Positions 43,332 to 52,020 of a stretch of 56,423 nt of DNA are shown in pieces. The DNA is from Candidatus Hydrogenedentota bacterium. GTDB taxonomy: Bacteria; Hydrogenedentota; Hydrogenedentia; Hydrogenedentales; JAEUWI01. The notes under the pieces were generated by a model that saw only the letters and a program-made list of their open reading frames with translations, made no database searches and was not told the origin of the DNA. The position numbers and the translations under genes are program-made. The stretch lies in contig JACPGE010000014.1 of the NCBI GenBank assembly GCA_016182605.1, positions 1 through 56,423 of the forward strand. The letters run 5' to 3'. Each line of letters starts with the position of its first letter. The stretch's first letter is position 1.

Positions 43332-45200
43332 TCAACCCGTATGATACCCCAAAAGATTCCAGTGTTGCAGAAAGACCAGCATGCCCACGGCGCCGAGGTG
43401 TGCCAGCAGGTAGAGGCTCCGTTCCGATTTGGACCCGGTCTGGCCGCGCCAGAGTTTCACGGCCCAGCCGAGTCCGCCACCCGTAAAGACAAGCGCAACG
43501 AGGGGCAATGCCAATGCCGCGATAACAAACGAGGGCGGGCCCCAGAACATGGTATAGCGGACCATGGTCAGGAGATAGCCGCCAACGACGCCGAGAAAGA
43601 CGAGGTGGAGCAGGGAGACGAAGGCCAGGAGCCGCCAGCCGAAACGCATGTCCCGGTCACCCGCGCTTTGCACGCCCTTTCTGCTGCGCGAAAACAGCGC
43701 AACAAGCTGGGGCACGAGCAAAAGCAGCAGGGAGAGTAGCAGGAAGCCCTGTTGTGCCAAGGGGGCGTCCCACGCGGGCACTTTCTGGAAGGCGTTGGAG
43801 TTCACCGCAATCATTGCGGGCGTGGCAGCAGTTGCGGGCAGAAATGCGGCACGGTCCCCGCCCTCCGCGCGCCCGAACAAGTTGCTTGCCATCGGCACAA
43901 AGGTACGGCTGCCGAAACGCAGGCTGCCGTCCTCCAAGAGGGTTGCGCGCTGCCCGTCGATGAGCGCGGCCACGCGGGAGAGGGTATGCCGCTCGTAGCG
44001 CATGTTGCGGTAGACCCCGGCCAAGGCGGGATCGTGATCAAAGGCGCCTCCCGCGGGTTTCGTCTCGGGCGCGGGTTCGGGTTGGTGCAGCACCGTGTCG
44101 AAATACTCGGTGCGCAGGGGCTGCTGAATGCCGATCGCGGTGCCGTCGGTCGCCTCATGGTTGCAGGAAAAGAAGTAACCTGCGTTCTTTTCCGGCACGA
44201 GCACGATCTGGCTTGTGAATCCCGATGTGGAGCCACCGTGAGTCAGCAGGCGCAAGCCCCGGTAATGCTCCTCTTCAAAGCCGTAGCACCATCCATCCAG
44301 TTCCGGGGCGTGGGAGAAATGCCGCTCGTGCATTCTCGCGGTGGTTTCGGGTTTGAGCAATACCACTTCGCCAAAACGGCCGCCGTTCAGGTGCGCGATC
44401 GCAAAGTGCGCCATGTTCCCGCCGGTGACCATCATGGCGCCGGCTGGGTAGTGGTTCTGATAGTCGTACGGCATGGTGGCGAGTTCGCCAAAGCGGTAGA
44501 CATAGCCCTGCGCCAGATTCTCCGTCGCCGCTTCCTGTAATTTGTAGCCGCTCTTGTCCATGCCCAAGGGCTTTAGAATATGCGCGTCCACGTAATCGCT
44601 GTAGGGCATTCCGCTCACGCGTTCCACGATGTATCCCGCGAGACTGTACGCGTAGTTTGAGTACATGAGCGCCCTGCCCGGGGGCAGAATCCGCGGCGGC
44701 TTCACCTGTTGAAGCGCCTCCTCCAGCGTGAGCCGCTCGTAGGGCGTGAGTACCGACATCCCCAGATAGCGATCGTCCAGCCCTGGAGTGTGCGTGAGCA
44801 AGTCTTGCAGGGTCAGCGGGCCAAACCCCGCGTCCTCGATCTTCCATTCGCCCAGATACTGGTTCACGTCCGCGTTCACGTCCAGCTTGCCCACTTCGAC
44901 CAGTTGCATCACGGCCGTGGCCACGAAGAGCTTGGAGAGCGACGCCACGCGGAAGAGGGTCTGATCGGGGTCCACCGCAGTCTGGTTTTCCACCTGCGCC
45001 AGTCCGTAGCCCTTCTTGTAGACGATGTCTTGGCCCTGCACGGCGGCAAAGACTGCGCCCGGGATATGGCGCGCCTCCATCTCCTTTGCAAAGAAGGCGT
45101 CTATCGCCCCCCAGTCCGGCGCTTCCTGGGCAGGCACCGTCACGGCAATCAGAAGCGGTAACAAAACCATACTCCAGGAGCATCGGCACAAGCCCGTCAT
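43332..45200 (-). CDS. Serine hydrolase (class C beta-lactamase-like) with C-terminal membrane domain
   Basis: Start MTGLCRCSWS at 45200 yields a signal peptide; the longer frame is a shadow of the GH123-like gene. The 622-residue protein has the penicillin-binding/AmpC triad: S87-L-S-K90 in VASLSKLF, YSN in ALMYSNYAYSLAGYIVE, and HGGSTSG. The catalytic domain spans about 30-370. A small beta domain (about 400-465) follows, then four hydrophobic helices: LLLSLLLLLVPQLVALF, LLAFVSLLHLVFLGVVGG, SFVIAALALPLVALVF and LLAHLGAVGMLVFLQHW. The fold suits a periplasmic peptidase, esterase or amidase; beta-lactam resistance is not implied. It is encoded just downstream of the GH123-like gene. Confidence 0.9.
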   Translation of the reverse strand: MTGLCRCSWSMVLLPLLIAVTVPAQEAPDWGAIDAFFAKEMEARHIPGAVFAAVQGQDIVYKKGYGLAQVENQTAVDPDQTLFRVASLSKLFVATAVMQLVEVGKLDVNADVNQYLGEWKIEDAGFGPLTLQDLLTHTPGLDDRYLGMSVLTPYERLTLEEALQQVKPPRILPPGRALMYSNYAYSLAGYIVERVSGMPYSDYVDAHILKPLGMDKSGYKLQEAATENLAQGYVYRFGELATMPYDYQNHYPAGAMMVTGGNMAHFAIAHLNGGRFGEVVLLKPETTARMHERHFSHAPELDGWCYGFEEEHYRGLRLLTHGGSTSGFTSQIVLVPEKNAGYFFSCNHEATDGTAIGIQQPLRTEYFDTVLHQPEPAPETKPAGGAFDHDPALAGVYRNMRYERHTLSRVAALIDGQRATLLEDGSLRFGSRTFVPMASNLFGRAEGGDRAAFLPATAATPAMIAVNSNAFQKVPAWDAPLAQQGFLLLSLLLLLVPQLVALFSRSRKGVQSAGDRDMRFGWRLLAFVSLLHLVFLGVVGGYLLTMVRYTMFWGPPSFVIAALALPLVALVFTGGGLGWAVKLWRGQTGSKSERSLYLLAHLGAVGMLVFLQHWNLLGYHTG

Positions 45201-45220
45201 ATTCACCCTGTTCCCTTCGG

Positions 45221-47941
45221 TTAGTTTTCCAGCGCTCCGGTCATCTTGACGATCATCCGCGCCACGGCCTCGCGGCGGGCCAACAAGAGCTTCGCATCGC
45301 GTGTGTAGGTCACCAGACTGGGCAGCAGTTCGTTCAGGTTGTACACGACCGCCGCTTCCTTGAGCAAGGCCTCGTGGCCCGGGGTGGCGAGCAGCCGTTC
45401 GCGAAGCTGGTTGAACAGGAAGAAGTAGTCGTAGTCTTCCAGGCCATCGCGGATGATTTCCCAGCGGATCGACGGAATCGGGCCCTCGGGACCGGGATAG
45501 ACGAGAAGGCCATCGCCATTTACGGGCGTTGCGTCGAGCAGGCTGTCGAAGGCATCCTGCCCCTCGGGAACATAATTCACATTCCAGTAGTGCATACCGC
45601 GCACACCCAGCCCCCACGCCTGCCAGAACAGGATGCGGTGATCGATGCCGGCGAAGTCGACGAAGAAGTTGCCGTAAGGCCGCGGCGGCGTATGGTTCAC
45701 GTACCACCACACCTCGCCACCGTTCACGATGCGCTGAAACACATCCTTGTTATACACGGTGTCGAAGATCTGCGCGTGCAGATTCCACTGATCGAGATCG
45801 TCCGGCGCGAAGGGGCGCAGCCCGAAGGTGGCCACGTTGACTGGGATCGCCGGTGCGAGTGTCTTCCACTGCTGCAGCGCTTCCAGCACGCGCGGATAGG
45901 CGGGCTCCTCCGGTTCATCGGCCAGCGGCACAAATGCCGCGTCCTGCAATTGGTTTTTCACCACGAACGTGTTTGCGGCCTGGAGCGCGTCGGGCGACTC
46001 CAGCAAACTCGGCGGCACGGCAAAAGTCGTGGCCCCTGCCGCGCGCCAGGCCTTCACATCGACCAGGTAACGATCGAGCGCTGCGCCATAGTTGGGCTGT
46101 TCCAGGGGGAATTGTGTGAGTTCGCGGAGCGTCACGCGGTGGGCAAAGCCGTCCTTGCGGTACGCATCCAGGAGCCGCGCTTCATTGCTGCCTCCCCCCT
46201 GGGCCTTTGCGCCACGCATGGCGGCTTCCGGCCAGAACCCGAAGTCGGTTTTCAGCGCGGGCTGCTGCGGCAATGCAAAATCGAAGACTTCCACTTCCAG
46301 CGACAGACTGACGGGGTCCATGCCTTCCCCCGTGATGACGACGGTGCCGCGATACGTTCCGGCTTCGGCGTCTGGCGGAGCCTGCACGGTTATCCACACG
46401 GGCGAACTCACGCCGCCCACGGCACTGAAGGGCGCGTAGGGAAGCAGGGCGTCGGGGAAATTTCCCGTCGGCCCCTCGAAATGACTTGGAATGCCCACGT
46501 TGTGATACTGCACCCGGCGGAGCGTAATGGCGGAGGCGGGAATCGTGGCCCCTCCCCCGCTGTGTGTGAGCACGCCCGCCTCCACATTGACGAGCGAAAT
46601 GGTGCGTTCGGCAGGCGGCTGAAACACAATCTGGAAGGCCTCGGCTTCGCGCTTAGCCAGCTTCACACGCAGGACCGGATCCACCTTTGCGTTCGTGTCG
46701 ATACGGTCCTGTTGAAAGACCTTCTCCAGACCGCTCGCGAGCCAGATTGGCAACTCACCGCCCTGCAAGAGTTGGCCCTTGACCGTGCGCGCGCCCATCT
46801 CCAGCGCGTAGGGCGCGTCGGTCCAGGCGTCCCACGCAGGCTGCACTGCCTTGCCCACGGTGAAGCGGGTATCGATGCCTCCGTGCGGCGAGTGCGTTGC
46901 CTTGCCCAAGTAGATCGGCTTGCCCTGATACGAGAGCTGGGCGAGTAATTCATAGGCCCCGTCGCCCGGGGCTTCCCACTCCCAAGTGCAGCGCGAGAGC
47001 CGGTTCGGCGCCAGCGTAAATTTCTTGTCGGGCAGCGGCCACACCCGCCCGTTCGGGCCGAGCACGCGCGCCGTAATGGTGACGTCCGGCAGATCCTTGA
47101 TTGCCGAGAGCAGGAGCACCAGCTTCTTGTCCTGATATTCCAGCGCGCCCGCGAGTTCGTCGCAGGCGAAATCGACCCGCTTCAGGCCGCGCACGGCGTT
47201 GAGCCGGTAGGTCGTGCTCCACACCGCGCCAGGCTTCATCAGGCGCGGCACGAACGCCACCTTGAATCCCTCCGAAGACAACACGTTCGGCTGATTCGGC
47301 GGTGTCCGCAGCGTGAGCACGCTGTGCGCCTCATTCGCGTCGAATACTGCGAAGAGGGTCGTCTCTTCCACGGGATCGGTGAATGCGATCCAGTTGCGCG
47401 CAAGCCGGTAGTAGCGGATGGTCTTGGGCTGGATGAGGCCTTCCAGCGCGGGCACGTCCAGCCGATCGTATTCCGAGATCGATCCCCCGGGCGCGGCATT
47501 GTTCTCCACCCAGGGCGCCACCCATTGCGCCTCCTTGCCCTTGTTCTCCACTGTCCACGTGACCGAAATCCCCGACTCGTTCGGATACACGTTCATGGTC
47601 CGGGTGCTGTGCAGCCCGGCGATGTTCGGGCCGTCGCAGTCGTACGAATAGATCATCACGGGACGATCGGCGATCGAGTCGTCGGATTCCAGGCGCTCGT
47701 TCAGGCGGCGGTTGGGCACATAGTGGCTGCCCACGCCAAAGCCCTCCTGCAAAAGGCCGTCGCCCGAGGCGAAATTGCCGGGCGCCGTAAGTATTTGGAA
47801 GGTGTGCAGGGCTCCCCCATCTTCCGGGCTGAACCCGATGCCGATGTAGTTGCTCTCAATCACCGCGTCGGCGTCGATTACAGCCGCCCCCGCACCCGCC
47901 GCCAGTGCGCACCACGCACCCAGAAGAAACAGAATCCGCAT
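45221..47941 (-). CDS. DUF4091/GH123-like exported glycoside hydrolase
   Basis: GAGGAG before ATG at 47941 and MRILFLLGAWCALAAGAGA (a signal peptide) fix the start. The 906-residue protein has N-terminal beta domains (about 25-400). A GH123 N-terminal-like sandwich follows (about 420-560, with RVKLAKREAEAFQIVFQPP and YRGTVVITGEG), then a TIM-barrel DUF4091 region (about 560-900). The catalytic pair expected for GH123 is visible as D675-E676 in PLADEPEEPAYP, and the GIDHRILFWQAWGLGVRGMH strand and EIIRDGLEDYDYFFLF helix are typical. GH123 enzymes release N-acetylgalactosamine by substrate-assisted catalysis. The substrate here is unknown but probably an amino-sugar glycan. Confidence 0.85.
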   Translation of the reverse strand: MRILFLLGAWCALAAGAGAAVIDADAVIESNYIGIGFSPEDGGALHTFQILTAPGNFASGDGLLQEGFGVGSHYVPNRRLNERLESDDSIADRPVMIYSYDCDGPNIAGLHSTRTMNVYPNESGISVTWTVENKGKEAQWVAPWVENNAAPGGSISEYDRLDVPALEGLIQPKTIRYYRLARNWIAFTDPVEETTLFAVFDANEAHSVLTLRTPPNQPNVLSSEGFKVAFVPRLMKPGAVWSTTYRLNAVRGLKRVDFACDELAGALEYQDKKLVLLLSAIKDLPDVTITARVLGPNGRVWPLPDKKFTLAPNRLSRCTWEWEAPGDGAYELLAQLSYQGKPIYLGKATHSPHGGIDTRFTVGKAVQPAWDAWTDAPYALEMGARTVKGQLLQGGELPIWLASGLEKVFQQDRIDTNAKVDPVLRVKLAKREAEAFQIVFQPPAERTISLVNVEAGVLTHSGGGATIPASAITLRRVQYHNVGIPSHFEGPTGNFPDALLPYAPFSAVGGVSSPVWITVQAPPDAEAGTYRGTVVITGEGMDPVSLSLEVEVFDFALPQQPALKTDFGFWPEAAMRGAKAQGGGSNEARLLDAYRKDGFAHRVTLRELTQFPLEQPNYGAALDRYLVDVKAWRAAGATTFAVPPSLLESPDALQAANTFVVKNQLQDAAFVPLADEPEEPAYPRVLEALQQWKTLAPAIPVNVATFGLRPFAPDDLDQWNLHAQIFDTVYNKDVFQRIVNGGEVWWYVNHTPPRPYGNFFVDFAGIDHRILFWQAWGLGVRGMHYWNVNYVPEGQDAFDSLLDATPVNGDGLLVYPGPEGPIPSIRWEIIRDGLEDYDYFFLFNQLRERLLATPGHEALLKEAAVVYNLNELLPSLVTYTRDAKLLLARREAVARMIVKMTGALEN

Positions 47942-48035
47942 GCCCGCTCCTCGCCGGTTTCCGGCTTTGAAACCAGACATAATACACCACTGGGGGAGCG
48001 GGTTGCCTGAATCGGACGGCGCGCCTTGACGGTGT

Positions 48036-48887
48036 TTACTTCGACGTAGGCTGCGGAAACACAGGCGGATTCTTGGTGCTGGCCGCGCCAATGGCCGCAG
48101 TGCCGTCCTCGCGTTCCATCCGGGCGGCGTTGCGTTGCCCCAGGACGCTTCCATGCACCGCAGCGGTATCGCGTTCCATCGTGTAGAGCAGGTAGCCATT
48201 ACTGCGCAGCAAGGCCCGGCACCTGCGCCGTTCGGACAATGTAAGGTGCCGGTGTTCGTAGCAGCAGATTTTGGGCGGCAATTCTTTGAAATCGACCTGT
48301 TTTATGATCTCAAAATCATAGCCTTCCGTGTCCACTTGCAGGAGGTCCCAGCGCCGCGGGGCGTATTTCTTCAGTATTCCCCGGAGCGTCACCGCCGGCA
48401 CTTCGATGTATTCCACATCTTGCGGCGCGAGACCGCGAATGGCCCCACGCTCGGGACAAATCGACGCGATGCCATTGTGAAACGATTCAGACGCATGACC
48501 GTCTTTAACTTTCAGCATCGAAACGGTGCCTGCCGTGTTCGAAACCGCGGCATTCTCGAAATAGAGACCGTCGATGTCCGCATAGTTGTATTTGAGCCGT
48601 TTGAAAAGTTCGGGCTGCGGCTCAATAAGCACACCGCGCCAGTTGAACTTTCTCACCATCGGCGAGATGGGATCGTTGCGCACTCCATCGTTGGCGCCGG
48701 CCTGAACAAAGAAAAAATCACGATGGGTCTCTGCATAGACGTTCAGGAAGGCGCGATACTCCGCTTCGTTTCTCGACCACCCGCGCCGGAGGATGGCGCG
48801 CCACACCCGGGAACAAACGCGCTTCCCGCCGCGCAAAACACCCCAAAGGCCAGGGAAGCTCCTTCGAAGTTCCGCCCTGAGATTCAT
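48036..48887 (-). CDS. FkbM-family methyltransferase
   Basis: GGGGAG eight bases before MNLRAELRRS (48887) supports the start. The 283-residue protein has the FkbM pattern: FFFVQAGANDGVRNDPI as SAM motif I, a GVLIEPQPELFKRLKYNYA strand with the acidic ribose-binding residue, ENAAVSNTAGTVSML, and the hallmark WDLLQVDTEGYDFEII near the end. FkbM enzymes O-methylate sugars or secondary metabolites. An N-terminal basic helix may bind membrane. The gene is close behind the S41 peptidase gene; the nearby GT2 and LPS kinase genes fit a role in surface glycan modification. Confidence 0.9.
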   Translation of the reverse strand: MNLRAELRRSFPGLWGVLRGGKRVCSRVWRAILRRGWSRNEAEYRAFLNVYAETHRDFFFVQAGANDGVRNDPISPMVRKFNWRGVLIEPQPELFKRLKYNYADIDGLYFENAAVSNTAGTVSMLKVKDGHASESFHNGIASICPERGAIRGLAPQDVEYIEVPAVTLRGILKKYAPRRWDLLQVDTEGYDFEIIKQVDFKELPPKICCYEHRHLTLSERRRCRALLRSNGYLLYTMERDTAAVHGSVLGQRNAARMEREDGTAAIGAASTKNPPVFPQPTSK

Positions 48888-48969
48888 CCTGTATCTCCCC
48901 TCAGACCTTGTCCCAATGGCAGTTCCCACGCAATCAGTTTACCACAGAGACCACGCAACCGTCCGGCGC

Positions 48970-50442
48970 CTATTTCCCCTCGGCCTCCTGGATTCGGGCT
49001 TCGGCGGCTTCGAGCAACACGTCGCGGCCTTCGAGGCGCATGGCGCGCAGGACTTCTTCGGTGATGGGGAGGCGGATGCCGGGCTGCACGCCGCCGTTGC
49101 CTGCGCCGTCTGCCGTGAGGAGGATCTTGCCTTCGCATTCGTAGCGGCCCATGGGATAGAGGACGGTGAAGCCGCCGGGCATCTGGATTTCGCCGCCCGC
49201 AAGGCCGTAGACCCCGCCCGTGCCGTGGAAGCCCATCACGGTGACGTTGGGCTGTTGTTGCAGGGCCCAGGCCAGGCCTTCGCAGGAGCCGGAGGTGCTG
49301 GCGCTGACGAGCACCACCACGGGACAGCTCACCCGTGGTTCTTGGGGCGTGATGAGGAGGTCGAGATCGTGGTTCGCCTCGAAAACGCGGTTTTCGTTGA
49401 GGACGACCGTGGTGTTGAACGGCATTTCTTTTTCGACGAAGTGTCCCGCGAATTCGGGGATAAAGGCGTCGACGCCGGTGCCGTTGCCGCGCAGATCGAG
49501 GATGATGCCGGACGCCTGGTCCTTCACGGCCTCTTCGAGGGCGTTGCGGAAGGCCTGCGCGGGGAAGGGTGTGGAGAAGCTGGGCGCCATGAAGAAAATG
49601 CGGATGTAGGCGGCGCCGGAGGCGAGGCGTTCGGTGCGCATGGGATCGGATTCTTCGTCGATGGAGGCGTAGAATTGGGAGGCGTCTTTCAGGCCTTCGT
49701 AGCCGTCTTTCGCGGCCTTGAGCGGGGCCAGCGCGGCCTCCGGAGCGCCGGGATTCTTGTAGCCCACGAGGGCCTGCGCATTCTCCGGACCGCGCCGCAG
49801 ATAGTGCTGTGCGCGGAGCTGGCGCAAGGCCGTGGTGGCTGCAGGGGCATCGGGCCAGAAGGTCTCGACCTGGGCGAGGGCTTCGGCAATGGGCTTGTTG
49901 TTCCAGGTGAGGATCTCGGCACCCCAAGCGATTCCCGCCTGGGCGGCGGGGCCGCCGTCTTCAATGGCGTAGGCGATGGTCCGGCCATCTTCGACGGTCA
50001 TGACGCGCAGGCCAAAGCTTGCCTCCACACGGGGATCGAGCACTTCGTTGCGGTAGGTCATGCCCATCATGCCGTCGGGAATGGCATAGATATAGGAACG
50101 CAGCGCGAGGTAGTAAGCGTCTTCATCCCGGGCTGCCTCGGCGGCGGCTACGCGGGGGGCGTAGGCGTCGTGCAGCGCCTGCCAGTCGATGGCCTTGTGC
50201 GCAGTGAAGGGGTATTCCGCGGCGAGTTTGGCGTGCAGCGCTTCGAAGGCCTTCACCCGGGAAAGATTGCTGAAATCGCCCTCGGCCCGGCCGAAGATGG
50301 GCGTGAGCAGCGGGGTGATAATGCTGGTGACGGGCCGGGTGAGCCGGGTCAATTGTGCCTGGGTGCGCGCGCAGCCCGCGAAGAGTCCCGCAACGAGGGC
50401 CACGGTTATGGCACCAACGGCAAGGTTCACCAGTATCCGCAC
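48970..50442 (-). CDS. S41-family peptidase-like lipoprotein
   Basis: AAGGAG eight bases before GTG at 50442 gives VRILVNLAVGAITVALVAG, a signal peptide with a lipobox-like LFAGC. The 490-residue protein has an N-terminal helical region, a PDZ-like segment (EDGGPAAQAGIAWGAEILTW) and a C-terminal-processing-protease core with GIILDLRGNGTGVDAFIPEF and the Ser-containing VVLVSASTSGSCEGLAWAL. The usual S41 catalytic Ser in SASTSG is kept; the Lys of tail-specific proteases is not obvious. It is likely anchored to a membrane and processes periplasmic proteins. It is 82 bases upstream of the FkbM gene. Confidence 0.88.
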   Translation of the reverse strand: MRILVNLAVGAITVALVAGLFAGCARTQAQLTRLTRPVTSIITPLLTPIFGRAEGDFSNLSRVKAFEALHAKLAAEYPFTAHKAIDWQALHDAYAPRVAAAEAARDEDAYYLALRSYIYAIPDGMMGMTYRNEVLDPRVEASFGLRVMTVEDGRTIAYAIEDGGPAAQAGIAWGAEILTWNNKPIAEALAQVETFWPDAPAATTALRQLRAQHYLRRGPENAQALVGYKNPGAPEAALAPLKAAKDGYEGLKDASQFYASIDEESDPMRTERLASGAAYIRIFFMAPSFSTPFPAQAFRNALEEAVKDQASGIILDLRGNGTGVDAFIPEFAGHFVEKEMPFNTTVVLNENRVFEANHDLDLLITPQEPRVSCPVVVLVSASTSGSCEGLAWALQQQPNVTVMGFHGTGGVYGLAGGEIQMPGGFTVLYPMGRYECEGKILLTADGAGNGGVQPGIRLPITEEVLRAMRLEGRDVLLEAAEARIQEAEGK

Positions 50443-50512
50443 GAACAGACTCCTTCGATCGGATCGGCCCGCAGCCTTGCGCAGCCGCAAGCGGACAAAC
50501 CGGGTAGGCGCG

Positions 50513-51874
50513 CTACATGAGAGGCAGAATGCGCGTCAACAGGGCAACCCAAAGTATCCCGGACAGGGCCATTATGGTAAGGGATGCGGACCAGGTCTTC
50601 AAGGTTTGCGTTTCCGAGAGGCCGGTCAACTGGCCGAAGAGCCAGAATCCGCTGTCGTTCATCCAGGAAAAGCCCGTGGCGCCCAGCCCAATAGCGGTCA
50701 TTAAATACACCGGGTGGTAGGAAAGTTCCACGGTCTCCAGCGCGGGCGCCACGATGCCCGCGGCGGTGAGCATGGCCACGGTGGCCGAGCCCTGCGCGAT
50801 GCGCACCAGGGCGGCCGTCAGAAAGGCCAGGGCCAAGAGACTCAGACCCCATTGCGAGGCGGCCGTGCCGATCGCCTCCCCCACGCCGGCCGCGGCGAGG
50901 ACCTTGCCAAAGGCGCCGCCCGCACTGGTGATGAAGGCAATCACCGCGCCGCTGGCAACGGCGGGCTCCAACTGCACCATGGTCTCCCGCAGGCCCGCCG
51001 TGCGCTGGCGCAGGACGAGCCACAACGCCACCCCGGCGCCCAGCATGAAAACAAGGTTTTTGTCGCCGAACACATTGAGCCAGGCCAGGGTGGCGGCGTT
51101 GTCTGTCATGGGCCGGGCGATGCCCGTACCCGCAAGCAACACGATGGGCAGGGCGAAGGGCAGCATCGACAGGAACAGCCCCGGCAGTTCGTGGTCGGCC
51201 TTGGCCGCGGTGGCGCTCAAGTCCGCCTCTGAAACCCCCAGGGCCGCCCCGGGCGCCACGGGCATGCGCCGGTTGATCCATTTGGCGTAAATCACACCGC
51301 CCACAATTGCCGGGGGCACGGAGCACAGCAGTCCGCCGAGTATGGCCATCGCCACGCTGACCCCGAGCTGTTCGGCCACAGCGAGGGGCCCTGGCGTGGG
51401 CGGTACGAGCGCGTGCGTAATGGCGGCCCCGGCCCCCACCGAGCAGATGAGGAGGACATAGTCCCGCCCGGAGCGCGCGTAGGCAGCGCGGGCCAGCGGC
51501 GCGAGCAGATAAAAGACCGTATCGAAAAAGACGGGGATACTCAGCACGAAACCCGAGGAGAGCAGAGCGTAGTTCTCCCGGCCTGGGCCAAAGACCCGGG
51601 TGAAGGCGCGCACGATACGGTCAGCCGCTCCGCTGTCCATGAGGCACTTGCCAATAATGGCCGCGAGAGCAATGAGGATGCCAATGTTGCCCATCATTTC
51701 GCCGAAGCTTCGGGCCACAAGGGGGAGTGCTTCGTGCGTGGGAATGCGATCGGAGAGCACGGCGATTGCAATAGCGACCGTGGCGAGGGCGAGAAAGGGG
51801 TGCAGCCGCAGGTAGAGGATGAAGACCAGGATGAGGAGGATACCGACGGCGAGACAGACGATTGGGCCAAACAT
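50513..51874 (-). CDS. GntP-family gluconate:H+ symporter-like permease
   Basis: The 453-residue protein is almost entirely hydrophobic with about 12 membrane helices, starting MFGPIVCLAVGILLILVFIL. GntP-type motifs are visible: LVARSFGEMMGNIGILIALA (a half-loop), PVFFDTVFYLLAPLARA, the HALVPPTPGPLAVAEQLG loop characteristic of the gluconate/2-keto-sugar permeases, and WMNDSGFWLF near the end. Such transporters import gluconate or related sugar acids with protons at the inner membrane. Sugar acids could be products of the dehydrogenase-like proteins elsewhere in the window. The gene is divergent from the cytochrome/monooxygenase gene at 52021. Confidence 0.93.
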   Translation of the reverse strand: MFGPIVCLAVGILLILVFILYLRLHPFLALATVAIAIAVLSDRIPTHEALPLVARSFGEMMGNIGILIALAAIIGKCLMDSGAADRIVRAFTRVFGPGRENYALLSSGFVLSIPVFFDTVFYLLAPLARAAYARSGRDYVLLICSVGAGAAITHALVPPTPGPLAVAEQLGVSVAMAILGGLLCSVPPAIVGGVIYAKWINRRMPVAPGAALGVSEADLSATAAKADHELPGLFLSMLPFALPIVLLAGTGIARPMTDNAATLAWLNVFGDKNLVFMLGAGVALWLVLRQRTAGLRETMVQLEPAVASGAVIAFITSAGGAFGKVLAAAGVGEAIGTAASQWGLSLLALAFLTAALVRIAQGSATVAMLTAAGIVAPALETVELSYHPVYLMTAIGLGATGFSWMNDSGFWLFGQLTGLSETQTLKTWSASLTIMALSGILWVALLTRILPLM

Positions 51875-51963
51875 AAGGCACTAAAACTCCTTGATTTATG
51901 AGTATTTCTCAGTTTGACGGAATGCTAGTGAAACCCGTCAACACGGCCCGCGGTCGCATGGGG

Positions 51964-51969
51964 TATAAT
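51964..51969 (+). promoter_or_regulatory. Possible -10 box of the gene at 52021
   Basis: A perfect TATAAT stands 52 bases before the start codon, but no -35 box is found at 16-18 bases upstream. It could belong to an extended -10 or activator-dependent promoter. Confidence 0.3.
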
Positions 51970-52020
51970 TTTCGCAGTCTAACATCACACTGCAACGGGA
52001 GCCAAGGGAGATTACGAGTC

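Noticed and set aside
45086-46948. A 620-codon plus-strand frame
   Set aside because: Antisense shadow of the GH123-like gene, which has a signal peptide, a good ribosome-binding site and catalytic motifs.
48793-50520. A 575-codon plus-strand frame
   Set aside because: Antisense shadow of the S41 peptidase and the start of the FkbM gene.
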